In this document: in pieces, positions 1 through 5,433 of the stretch
Position numbering within the stretch: position 1 is the first letter of the stretch
Layout of the letters: every line of letters starts with the position of its first letter
Assembly: GCA_025458665.1 (NCBI GenBank)
Contig: JALOSG010000136.1
Location: 1 to 7,207, forward strand
Origin: Serpentinimonas sp.
GTDB lineage: Bacteria > Pseudomonadota > Gammaproteobacteria > Burkholderiales > Burkholderiaceae_C
Direction of reading: 5' to 3'
DNA length: 7,207 bases
The notes under the pieces: model-generated
Database searches by the model: none
Told to the model about the DNA's origin: nothing
Seen by the model: the letters and a program-made list of their open reading frames with translations, nothing else
Program-made: the position numbers and the translations under genes

Positions 1-40
1 CACGCTGGATCTGGAACACGGGGTCTTGCTGGTCTGCCAT
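1..40 (-). CDS. secB: Protein-export chaperone SecB, N-terminal fragment
   Basis: Only the first 13 codons lie in the window; the gene runs off the left edge. Read on the minus strand from the ATG at 40-38 they give MADQQDPVFQIQR, which resembles the start of SecB from Comamonadaceae (an acidic/Gln leader, then PVFQIQR). SecB is a cytosolic homotetrameric chaperone that holds unfolded preproteins and hands them to SecA. The gene lies 68 bases downstream of grxC on the same strand, as in the enterobacterial yibN-grxC-secB cluster. That gene order supports a call that would be weak from 13 residues alone. No strong ribosome binding site is seen; the closest is a GAAAG just upstream of the start. 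Confidence 0.8.
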   Translation of the reverse strand, partial: MADQQDPVFQIQR

Positions 41-108
41 GAAACGCTTTCGGTTGGGGTAGGGATCAGTTCGTTAACAGAGGCGGCGGCACCAGGCCAC
101 CCAGGGGT

Positions 109-378
109 TCAGGATGCCGAAGCCGATGCCAGCAACGGCACCAGGCCGCCTTGGGCGTCGAGGGCGTGCAGGTCGTCGCAGCCGCCCACGTGGCGCTCGC
201 CAATGAAGATTTGCGGCACGCTGGTGCGCCCGGTCAGGGCGGTCATCTGCGCGCGTACGTCGGGCTTGCCGTCCACCACGATTTCTTCGTAGTCGGTCAC
301 GCCGCGGGCTTGCAGCAGGGCCTTGGCGCGGCTGCAGTAGGGGCAGAAATCGCTGCTGAATATTCTCACATGGGCCAC
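109..378 (-). CDS. grxC: Glutaredoxin 3
   Basis: An 89-residue cytosolic thioltransferase that uses glutathione to reduce disulfides and deglutathionylate proteins. The dithiol active site CPYC is at residues 12-15, the cis-proline motif TSVP at 52-55, and the glutathione-binding GGCDD at 65-69. Length and fold order match GrxC (E. coli about 83 residues). The start is a GTG: no in-frame ATG lies before the active site, the GTG is preceded by GGAG with a 6-base gap, and it yields the expected short leader before the first beta strand. The frame stays open far upstream through yibN, but that extension is a shadow. The C terminus ends in an ASASAS tail. It lies between the rhodanese gene (38 bases upstream) and secB. 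Confidence 0.95.
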   Translation of the reverse strand: MAHVRIFSSDFCPYCSRAKALLQARGVTDYEEIVVDGKPDVRAQMTALTGRTSVPQIFIGERHVGGCDDLHALDAQGGLVPLLASASAS

Positions 379-384
379 GGGAAG

Positions 385-388
385 CTCC
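385..388 (-). promoter_or_regulatory. Ribosome binding site of grxC
   Basis: GGAG on the minus strand, 6 bases before the GTG at 378-376. It decides the choice of a GTG start for grxC, since the open frame runs on upstream without a credible start near the active-site motif. Confidence 0.65.
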
Positions 389-393
389 GGTTG

Positions 394-428
394 AAGAAAA
401 AAATGGAGAAAAGAGGTCAGCCCTTTTC
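394..428 (-). terminator. Weak terminator or attenuator between the rhodanese gene and grxC
   Basis: On the minus strand GAAAAG and GG (428-423, then two bases of the following GGG) can pair with CC and CTTTTC (416-408), with one bulged T. The yibN stop codon falls in the four-base loop region. After a four-base gap (TCCA) comes a run of seven T (403-397). The stem is AT-rich and bulged, so it is at best a partial terminator. It could reduce transcription into grxC-secB, or it may just be the pyrimidine-rich leader of grxC. Confidence 0.25.
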
Positions 429-839
429 GGTGGGCAGGCTCGCGGCGCGCCACGCGGCCAGGCCGCCGGTCAGGGTCAGCACGCGCTCGTAACCCAGCTT
501 CTTGGCCACCGCCACGCCGCGCCTGGAGCGAATGCCCGACGGGCACACCAGAATGAGCGGCAGCGCCTTGTTCTTCACGGTGCGCGGCAACTGGTCTTCC
601 AGTTTGTCCAGCGGCACGTGTTTGGCGCCCAGCACATGACCACTGGCGTACTCCTCGGCCGAGCTCACATCCACCACCACCGCTTTTTCGCGGTTGATGA
701 GCTGCACTGCGTCGGTAGGCTGCACGCCCGCCGCCCCGCCGCCCTGCGTCACCATGGGCCACAGCAGCAGGCCGCCCGAAGTCAGGGCAATCAGTATCAG
801 CACGAAGTTGTCGATCAAAAACTGCACGGTCCACCTCAT
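417..839 (-). CDS. yibN: Membrane-anchored rhodanese-like sulfurtransferase (YibN family)
   Basis: A 140-residue protein with one N-terminal hydrophobic segment (about residues 9-28) that should anchor it in the inner membrane. A single rhodanese domain follows (about 38-136). The domain shows VVVDVS (54-59), the active-site loop C99-P-S-G-I-R104 as expected for a single-domain rhodanese that carries persulfide on Cys99, and the C-terminal TGGLAAW (124-130). Length, anchor and position directly before grxC-secB match E. coli YibN, whose function is not firmly established; links to membrane-protein insertion have been proposed. The physiological sulfur donor and acceptor cannot be read from sequence. 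The ATG at 839-837 is chosen because it puts the hydrophobic segment at the N terminus. No clear ribosome binding site precedes it. Confidence 0.9.
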   Translation of the reverse strand: MRWTVQFLIDNFVLILIALTSGGLLLWPMVTQGGGAAGVQPTDAVQLINREKAVVVDVSSAEEYASGHVLGAKHVPLDKLEDQLPRTVKNKALPLILVCPSGIRSRRGVAVAKKLGYERVLTLTGGLAAWRAASLPTEKG

Positions 840-921
840 TGAATAACCCGCTATTCTAGAATCTCAGGCTTTGCCTTTCCCAGAACCCCCTCAGACCACC
901 CTGGCGCGCCCAGTTTTCCGC
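840..921. promoter_or_regulatory. Divergent intergenic region between yibN and gpmA
   Basis: These 82 bases must hold the promoters of both the yibN-grxC-secB string and gpmA unless the genes rely on internal promoters. A perfect 10-bp palindrome, ATTCTAGAAT (853-862), gives a -10-like TAGAAT on each strand: 857-862 on plus, 858-853 on minus. No good -35 match was found at the usual spacing on either strand. If the minus-strand hexamer is used, the yibN transcript would have only about six leader bases, consistent with its lack of a ribosome binding site. The palindrome could equally be an operator or chance. Confidence 0.35.
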
Positions 922-1668
922 ATGTACAAGCTCGTTCTCATACGCCACGGCGAATCCACCTGGAACCTGGAAAACCGATTCACCGGATGGACCGATGTCG
1001 ACCTGACCGCTACCGGCATCGCTCAGGCGCGCTCCGCAGGCCAGTTGCTCAAGGCCGAGGGCTACGAGTTCGATCTGGCCTACACCAGCGTGTTGAAGCG
1101 CGCCATACACACCCTGTGGTACTGCCTGGACGAGATGGACTGCACCTGGCTGCCGGTGGTGAAGCACTGGCGCCTGAATGAGCGCCACTACGGCGCCCTG
1201 CAGGGCCTGAACAAGGCCGACATGGCTGCCCAGTATGGCGATGAGCAGGTGCTCATCTGGCGGCGCAGCTACGACACGCCTCCGCCCAGCCTGGAAGCCT
1301 CCGACCCGCGCTCGGAGCGCAGCGATCGGCGCTACCAGGGCCTGGCGCCCGAACAGATCCCGCTGACCGAGTGCCTCAAAGACACCGTGGCCCGCGTCAT
1401 TCCGTACTGGAACGAGGTCATGGGCCCTGCCATTCTGTCTGGCCAGCGGGTGGTGGTGGCTGCCCACGGCAACTCCATACGCGCGCTCATCAAGTACCTG
1501 GACAACGTGTCGGAGTCCGACATCGTGCACCTGAACATTCCCAACGGCATTCCACTGGTGTACGAACTCGATGCCAGCCTGAAGCCGCTGCGCAGCTACT
1601 ACCTGGGCGACGCCGATGCGGTGGCCAAGGCCGCTGCTGCCGTTGCCAACCAGGGCAAGAAGGCCTGA
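922..1668 (+). CDS. gpmA: 2,3-bisphosphoglycerate-dependent phosphoglycerate mutase
   Basis: A 248-residue cytosolic glycolytic/gluconeogenic enzyme interconverting 3- and 2-phosphoglycerate through a phosphohistidine intermediate. The phosphohistidine motif LIRHGES is at 6-12 with His9 as phospho-acceptor. GWTDVDLT follows at 22-29, the catalytic Glu87 sits in RLNERHYGALQG, and the second histidine, His182, is in AAHGNSIRAL. Length matches E. coli GpmA (250 residues). The start is the ATG at 922, because the family begins almost immediately before the LIRHGE strand. An upstream TTG at 871 would add 17 residues with no family counterpart. No Shine-Dalgarno-like sequence is apparent before the ATG. 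The C terminus has an Ala/Lys-rich tail. The gene is divergent from yibN and 165 bases before ctpA. Confidence 0.97.
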   Translation: MYKLVLIRHGESTWNLENRFTGWTDVDLTATGIAQARSAGQLLKAEGYEFDLAYTSVLKRAIHTLWYCLDEMDCTWLPVVKHWRLNERHYGALQGLNKADMAAQYGDEQVLIWRRSYDTPPPSLEASDPRSERSDRRYQGLAPEQIPLTECLKDTVARVIPYWNEVMGPAILSGQRVVVAAHGNSIRALIKYLDNVSESDIVHLNIPNGIPLVYELDASLKPLRSYYLGDADAVAKAAAAVANQGKKA

Positions 1669-1833
1669 GCCCGGGCCAAGCCTTTCTGACAGCCTTGGGG
1701 CAGCAGCGCCACTTCGCTGGTGCGGCCCCGGTGCGGTATTGGGGAACCTGCGCCCTCGGTAGGCTTCCTAGGTGTATATTGCAGCAACGCTACAGCAGTT
1801 AAGGGCGCGGTGCAGCCGCGCGGAAGGTGGGCC
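1669..1833 (+). promoter_or_regulatory. gpmA-ctpA intergenic region with possible ctpA promoter
   Basis: No coding sequence is supported here. A TATATT hexamer at 1775-1780 is a possible -10 box about 54 bases before the ctpA start. No convincing -35 lies 16-18 bases upstream, so the promoter call is weak. After gpmA a CCAAG/CTTGG pairing is possible, but it has a long loop and no T run, so no terminator is called. Just before the ctpA ribosome binding site, GCGCGG (1805-1810) and CCGCGC (1816-1821) form a 6-bp hairpin with loop TGCAG. Confidence 0.3.
1822..1830 (+). promoter_or_regulatory. Ribosome binding site of ctpA
   Basis: GGAAGGTGG lies immediately before the ATG at 1834, with AAGG about six bases from the start. 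It fixes the start at 1834 and rules out the 38-residue in-frame extension upstream. A 6-bp GC hairpin abuts its 5' edge and could modulate access. Confidence 0.7.
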
Positions 1834-3297
1834 ATGACGCACAAATTCAAGATCGCAGGGTGGATAGCCATTGGCGCCATTGCCGGGGCCCTGACCACGG
1901 TGCAGTTCCAGGCGGTGGCGCGTGGCTCGCTCGCTCCCCTGCCCCTGGCCGAACTGCAGCAATTGGCTGCCGTGTTCGGCATGATCAAGACCGATTATGT
2001 GGAACCGGTGGACGAGAAAAAGCTCATCACCGACGCCATTTCGGGCATGGTGGCCAGCCTGGACCCGCATTCCCAGTTCCTGGACGAAAAAACCTGGAAA
2101 GAATTCCGCGAAGGCACCAGCGGGCGCTTCGTGGGTGTGGGCATCGAGATCAGCATGGAAGATGGTCTGGTGAAGGTGGTTTCGCCCATCGAAGGATCTC
2201 CCGCTTTCCGCGCCGGGCTTAAAGCGAACGATCTGATCACCAAGATCGACGAGACGCCGGTCAAGGGCATGACCATTTCCGACGCAGTCTCGCGCATGCG
2301 CGGCGAGCCCAACACCCGCGTCACCCTGACCATATTCCGCCGCGACGAGAGCCGGACTTTCCCGGTGACCATTACCCGCGAGGAAATCCGCACCCAGAGT
2401 GTGCGTGGCCGTGTGGTGGAGCCAGGCTACGCGTGGTTGCGCGTGTCCCAGTTCCAGGAACGCACGGTGGCCGACTTTGCCCAGCGGCTGGAGAACATTT
2501 ACCGCGAAGACCCCAACCTGAAAGGTTTGGTGCTGGACCTGCGCAACGACCCGGGTGGACTGCTGGACGCCGCCGTGGCGCTGTCGGCGGCCTTTCTGCC
2601 GGAGAACGTGGTGGTGGTATCCACCAACGGGCAACTGGAAGAGAGCCGCTTCACCTACCGCGCCTCCCCGCAGTTTTATGCGCGCCGGGGTGGCGGTGAC
2701 CCGATTGGCCGGATGACACAGAACACGCGCGGCATCTTCAAGGAAATTCCGCTGGTGGTGCTGGTGAACGAGGGCTCCGCCTCGGCCAGTGAAATTGTGG
2801 CGGGTGCGCTGCAAGACTATGGGCGCGCGACCATCATGGGCAGCCAGACTTTCGGCAAAGGCTCGGTGCAGACCGTGCGTCCCCTGGGGCCCAACACTGG
2901 CCTGAAGCTCACCACGGCGCGCTACTACACCCCGAAAGGCCGATCCATCCAGGCCAAAGGCATCGTGCCCGATGTGTGGCTGGACGAGACGGCCGAGGGC
3001 AATGTACTGGCTGGTTTGCGCACCCGGGAAGCCGACCTGCAAAAGCACCTGAACAGCGCCAGCGGCCGGCCCACCGAGGCAGAGCGTGCCGCCGAAGCCA
3101 GCCGCGAAGCCGAGCGCGAAGCGGCCCGCCAGCGGCTGGAGGAGGAAGCGCGACGCAATCCCGGGCAGCGCATTCTCCCCGAGTTCGGCTCCGAGAACGA
3201 CTTCCAGCTGCGCCAGGCTTTGAACCAGCTCAAGGGCCAGCCTGTCGTCGCCAGCAAGACCCAGACAGAGCGTACGCCGGGCACGGCCGCCAACTGA
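1834..3297 (+). CDS. ctpA: S41 family carboxyl-terminal processing protease
   Basis: A 487-residue serine protease of the CtpA/Prc family, expected on the periplasmic side of the inner membrane, where relatives process or degrade envelope proteins, including cell-wall hydrolases. Residues about 6-28 form an uncleaved anchor or signal peptide. Next come an N-terminal helical segment (about 38-95) and a PDZ domain (about 98-180, including RFVGVGIEIS and the AGLKANDLI loop). The S41 domain (about 190-385) carries LDLRNDPGG (234-242), the nucleophile Ser317 in NEGSASASEIVAG with Glu320, and the general base Lys342 in TFGKGSVQ. The 25-residue Ser-Lys spacing matches E. coli Prc Ser430/Lys455. The C-terminal 100 residues are charged and probably coiled (Glu/Arg/Ala-rich, 412-442). 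The protein is shorter than Prc (about 680) and matches the CtpA type. The start is set by a strong ribosome binding site. Confidence 0.95.
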   Translation: MTHKFKIAGWIAIGAIAGALTTVQFQAVARGSLAPLPLAELQQLAAVFGMIKTDYVEPVDEKKLITDAISGMVASLDPHSQFLDEKTWKEFREGTSGRFVGVGIEISMEDGLVKVVSPIEGSPAFRAGLKANDLITKIDETPVKGMTISDAVSRMRGEPNTRVTLTIFRRDESRTFPVTITREEIRTQSVRGRVVEPGYAWLRVSQFQERTVADFAQRLENIYREDPNLKGLVLDLRNDPGGLLDAAVALSAAFLPENVVVVSTNGQLEESRFTYRASPQFYARRGGGDPIGRMTQNTRGIFKEIPLVVLVNEGSASASEIVAGALQDYGRATIMGSQTFGKGSVQTVRPLGPNTGLKLTTARYYTPKGRSIQAKGIVPDVWLDETAEGNVLAGLRTREADLQKHLNSASGRPTEAERAAEASREAEREAARQRLEEEARRNPGQRILPEFGSENDFQLRQALNQLKGQPVVASKTQTERTPGTAAN

Positions 3298-3327
3298 CCT
3301 CGGGCTCTATCCAAACTCTGCGCTCAC

Positions 3328-3362
3328 GCCTGCCGGCTCACCTCCGGCAGGCGAAGTTTTTT
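3328..3362 (+). terminator. Rho-independent terminator between ctpA and moeB
   Basis: A perfect 9-bp stem, GCCTGCCGG (3328-3336) with CCGGCAGGC (3344-3352), has a 7-base loop. It is followed by GAAG and six consecutive T (3357-3362), the classical form of an intrinsic terminator for transcripts from gpmA/ctpA. The four bases between stem and T run make it slightly less than ideal. The T run ends two bases before the moeB ATG, so moeB is translated either from read-through transcripts or from a start site inside this structure. Confidence 0.75.
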
Positions 3363-3364
3363 CC

Positions 3365-4120
3365 ATGAACGACGACCAACTCCTGCGCTATTCCCGCCAC
3401 ATCCTGCTCAATGAACTGGGCGTGGAGGGGCAGGAGCGGCTGCTGGCTTCGCACGCTCTGGTGATAGGGGCGGGCGGGCTGGGCTCGCCGGTGGCGCTGT
3501 ACCTGGCCAGCGCCGGGGTAGGCCGCATCACGCTGGTGGACCACGACACGGTGGACGCCACCAACCTGCAGCGCCAGATTGCGCACAACATGGAGCGCGT
3601 GGGCCAGCCCAAGGCAGAGTCAGCCCGGGTGGCCATGCACGCCATCAACCCCGAAGTGCAGGTGAACGCGGTGCTGCAGCGCGCCGATGCCGCCCTGCTC
3701 GACGCGCTGGTGCCCACCGCCGATGTGGTGCTGGACTGCACCGACAACTTTGCCACCCGCCACGCCATCAACCGCTCCTGCGTGCAGCACCGCGTGCCTC
3801 TGGTGTCTGGGGCGGCCATACGGTTCGATGGCCAGCTTTCGGTGTACGACGCGCGGGACGAAAAGTCCCCCTGCTACGCCTGCGTGTTCCCGGACACCGA
3901 CGGCTTGGAGGAAACCCGCTGCGCCACCATGGGCGTGTTCGCGCCGCTGGTGGGCATAGTGGGCACCATGCAGGCCGCCGAGGCGCTGAAGGTGCTGGCG
4001 GGCATGGGTTCGCGGCTGGTGGGGCGCCTGCAAATGCTCGATGGGCGCGGCATGGAGTTCACCGAAGTGAAGCTGGGCCGCAACCCGCAGTGCACGGTGT
4101 GTGGCGGGCAGCACGGCTGA
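3365..4120 (+). CDS. moeB: E1-like sulfur-carrier protein adenylyltransferase (MoeB/ThiF/HesA family)
   Basis: A 251-residue cytosolic enzyme that activates the C-terminal Gly-Gly of a ubiquitin-fold sulfur carrier by adenylation. The partner would be MoaD for molybdopterin or ThiS for thiazole. It shows RYSRH (8-12), the nucleotide loop GAGGLGSP (35-42), VDHDTVDATNLQRQ (58-71), DNFATR (127-132), and two zinc cysteine pairs, C170/C173 and C243/C246. Cys186 in ETRCATMG lies where ThiF and eukaryotic relatives carry a reactive cysteine. There is no C-terminal rhodanese domain, unlike MOCS3-type fusions. MoeB and ThiF cannot be separated with certainty from sequence, and no moaD or thiS lies nearby. 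The ATG at 3365 begins the family-typical MNDDQLLRYSRH. Its leader is almost entirely the preceding terminator; GAAG eight bases upstream is the only candidate ribosome site. Confidence 0.9.
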   Translation: MNDDQLLRYSRHILLNELGVEGQERLLASHALVIGAGGLGSPVALYLASAGVGRITLVDHDTVDATNLQRQIAHNMERVGQPKAESARVAMHAINPEVQVNAVLQRADAALLDALVPTADVVLDCTDNFATRHAINRSCVQHRVPLVSGAAIRFDGQLSVYDARDEKSPCYACVFPDTDGLEETRCATMGVFAPLVGIVGTMQAAEALKVLAGMGSRLVGRLQMLDGRGMEFTEVKLGRNPQCTVCGGQHG

Positions 4121-4122
4121 AC

Positions 4123-4157
4123 GCCTGAAAGCCTGAAAGCCACAGGCCTGTTCAGGC
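4123..4157. repeat. GCCTG/CAGGC repeat cluster at the moeB/DUF429 convergent junction
   Basis: GCCTGAAA occurs twice in tandem (4123-4138). The inverted copy TTCAGGC follows at 4151-4157, with a further CAGGCCTG palindrome at 4143-4150. Several alternative hairpins are possible, the longest a 7-bp GCCTGAA/TTCAGGC stem with a 13-base loop that overlaps the DUF429 stop codon. No T run follows on either strand, so a bidirectional terminator role between these convergent genes is only a guess. Confidence 0.35.
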
Positions 4158-4979
4158 AGTCACTATCCACCCTTCCAGAGGGTCGAATTCGGGCAGGCCG
4201 TAACGCGGCTTGCCCTGCTGGTGCTGTTGCAGCGCCCAGGCAGCCTGCAGCATGCAGAGCACGGCGTCCAGCCGGTCGCCGCTGGCGTCATCTGCCAGCG
4301 CATCGCGCTGGGCATGGCTGAGTTTGAGGCGCAGACCCAGCCGGGTCTGGCCGTTTTCCAGCGCGGTGATCAGGTCTTTGCGGGCAATGAGGCGGTCGGG
4401 GGTTTGCTTGGCGCGGTCGTCGCTTTTGTAGCTGCGCCGTTGCAGTATTTCGCGCGCCAGCAGGCCGGGGTAGGCTTCCAGCGCCACGCGGGTAGGGTCG
4501 GTGCCAGCCTCGTGCAGACCCGGCAATGTGGCACCGGACTGCAGCAGCAAAGGCACTCCTGCGTGGAGCATGTAGGCCACGGGCGGGTTCACCCATTTCA
4601 TGCTGGGGCTGGAGCCAGCCGGGCCATCGGTGGCCCGGTGGGCAAACTTGCCGCCCACGGGCCGCGCGTTGCAGAACGCGGCAAATTCAGCGCGAATGTG
4701 TTCCCGGCTCAGTGCCGCGTAATGCGCCATGCAGGGCACCCAATCGGTGGGCCAGCCCAATGCAGCCACCAATTCGCGCGGCAGGCCAAAAGGCAGATCG
4801 AACCCGGCCACCCAAGGCTCAGGGCGTTGCAGCCGTTCCAGGAAGGCAGGCAGCGTGGTGAAAGATTCGATGCCGCGCAACAGCACCCGGCCGCTATGGC
4901 ATTCGCCTACGGCCAGGGTGATGGGTTTTTTCTTGCTGGGCGCGCTGGTGAAGTCGCAACCCCAGACCTGCGGCAGCAC
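4152..4979 (-). CDS. DUF429 protein, predicted RNase H-like fold
   Basis: A 275-residue soluble protein of unknown biochemical function. Relatives with this domain are described as predicted nucleases of the RNase H fold, on fold grounds. Acidic positions compatible with such an active site are Asp9 in GCDFTSAPS, Asp61 in GFDLPFGLP, Glu168 in ALEAYPG, and Asp235/Asp238 in ASGDRLDAVLCMLQAAWA. No membrane segment or signal peptide is seen. The start is a GTG at 4979-4977, placed just before the first predicted strand. It has no good ribosome site and lies 27 bases after the BLUF stop, so translational coupling is likely. The frame is the same as the BLUF gene, separated only by that TGA and nine sense codons. 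It is the last gene of the apparent folE-BLUF-DUF429 operon. Family assignment is fairly firm; nuclease activity is unproven. Confidence 0.8.
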   Translation of the reverse strand: MLPQVWGCDFTSAPSKKKPITLAVGECHSGRVLLRGIESFTTLPAFLERLQRPEPWVAGFDLPFGLPRELVAALGWPTDWVPCMAHYAALSREHIRAEFAAFCNARPVGGKFAHRATDGPAGSSPSMKWVNPPVAYMLHAGVPLLLQSGATLPGLHEAGTDPTRVALEAYPGLLAREILQRRSYKSDDRAKQTPDRLIARKDLITALENGQTRLGLRLKLSHAQRDALADDASGDRLDAVLCMLQAAWALQQHQQGKPRYGLPEFDPLEGWIVTA

Positions 4980-5006
4980 GGTAGGGCCAGGCTGTTCTGT
5001 GGGAGC

Positions 5007-5432
5007 TCAGGCACGCCCGATGATGGACGCCGTGGCCATGAGCTCTTCCAGCAAGGCCAGGGACACGCGACCCGACACCGAGTAGGGGTCGAACTCCGGG
5101 CGCTCCGAGTACTTCAGCACGATGGAGGTGTTGAGCTTGCTCAGGTTGACCTGGCCCATGGTCCAGCCGCCAAAGCGGCGCTCGGTGATTTCCTCGTAGT
5201 GCAGCAGTTCCACGTCGGTGTGGCGCGGGTCTTTCAGGATGTGGTTGTACAGGTGGTTCACGGCCTTGCGCCCACCCTCAATGGCCTGCACGTAAATACC
5301 ACCGCCGTAGCAAAGAATGCCGGTGATGCCGTTGTTCAGGTTGTGCTGGCGCGCGGCGGCCAGAATGGACTGGGTGGCCGAGGAGGCGTCGGGGTCTACA
5401 GCGCGGCTGACGTAGAGAAGGCGAACCAGCAT
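5007..5432 (-). CDS. Stand-alone BLUF-domain blue-light sensor
   Basis: A 141-residue photoreceptor of the BLUF family, which binds FAD and rearranges hydrogen bonds under blue light. The key residues sit at canonical relative positions: Tyr7 (LLYVSRA), Asn31 (in NLNNGITG), Gln49 (YVQAIEG), and Trp90 and Met92 (FGGWTMG). All are offset by 14 from AppA Tyr21/Asn45/Gln63/Trp104/Met106, so photochemistry should be intact. After the domain (about 1-95) only a short C-terminal helical region remains (about 120-138). There is no EAL, GGDEF, cyclase or DNA-binding output, so signalling must go through a partner protein. The ATG at 5432-5430 lies one base after the folE stop (TGACATG), a spacing that indicates co-translation. 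The downstream neighbour is the DUF429 gene. Confidence 0.95.
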   Translation of the reverse strand: MLVRLLYVSRAVDPDASSATQSILAAARQHNLNNGITGILCYGGGIYVQAIEGGRKAVNHLYNHILKDPRHTDVELLHYEEITERRFGGWTMGQVNLSKLNTSIVLKYSERPEFDPYSVSGRVSLALLEELMATASIIGRA

Positions 5433-5433
5433 G

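Noticed and set aside
379..834. In-frame upstream extension of grxC through the rhodanese gene
   Set aside because: The extension is a frame shadow of the rhodanese coding sequence. The GTG at 378 has a proper ribosome site and gives the usual glutaredoxin length.
871..921. 17-residue N-terminal extension of gpmA from a TTG
   Set aside because: The family begins directly at the strand leading to RHGE; the ATG at 922 gives the expected length.
1720..1833. 38-residue N-terminal extension of ctpA
   Set aside because: It would hide the membrane anchor inside the protein and ignore the strong ribosome site directly before the ATG at 1834.
1768..3048. Long open frame of 426 codons on the minus strand opposite ctpA
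   Set aside because: Antisense to a complete S41 protease with all catalytic motifs; the translated sequence shows only His/Gly/Ala-rich composition and no recognisable domain.
3327..3347. GGAGGTG ribosome-site-like sequence on the minus strand within the ctpA-moeB hairpin
   Set aside because: It is followed only by a GTG frame of a few codons and results from the stem and loop sequence on the opposite strand.
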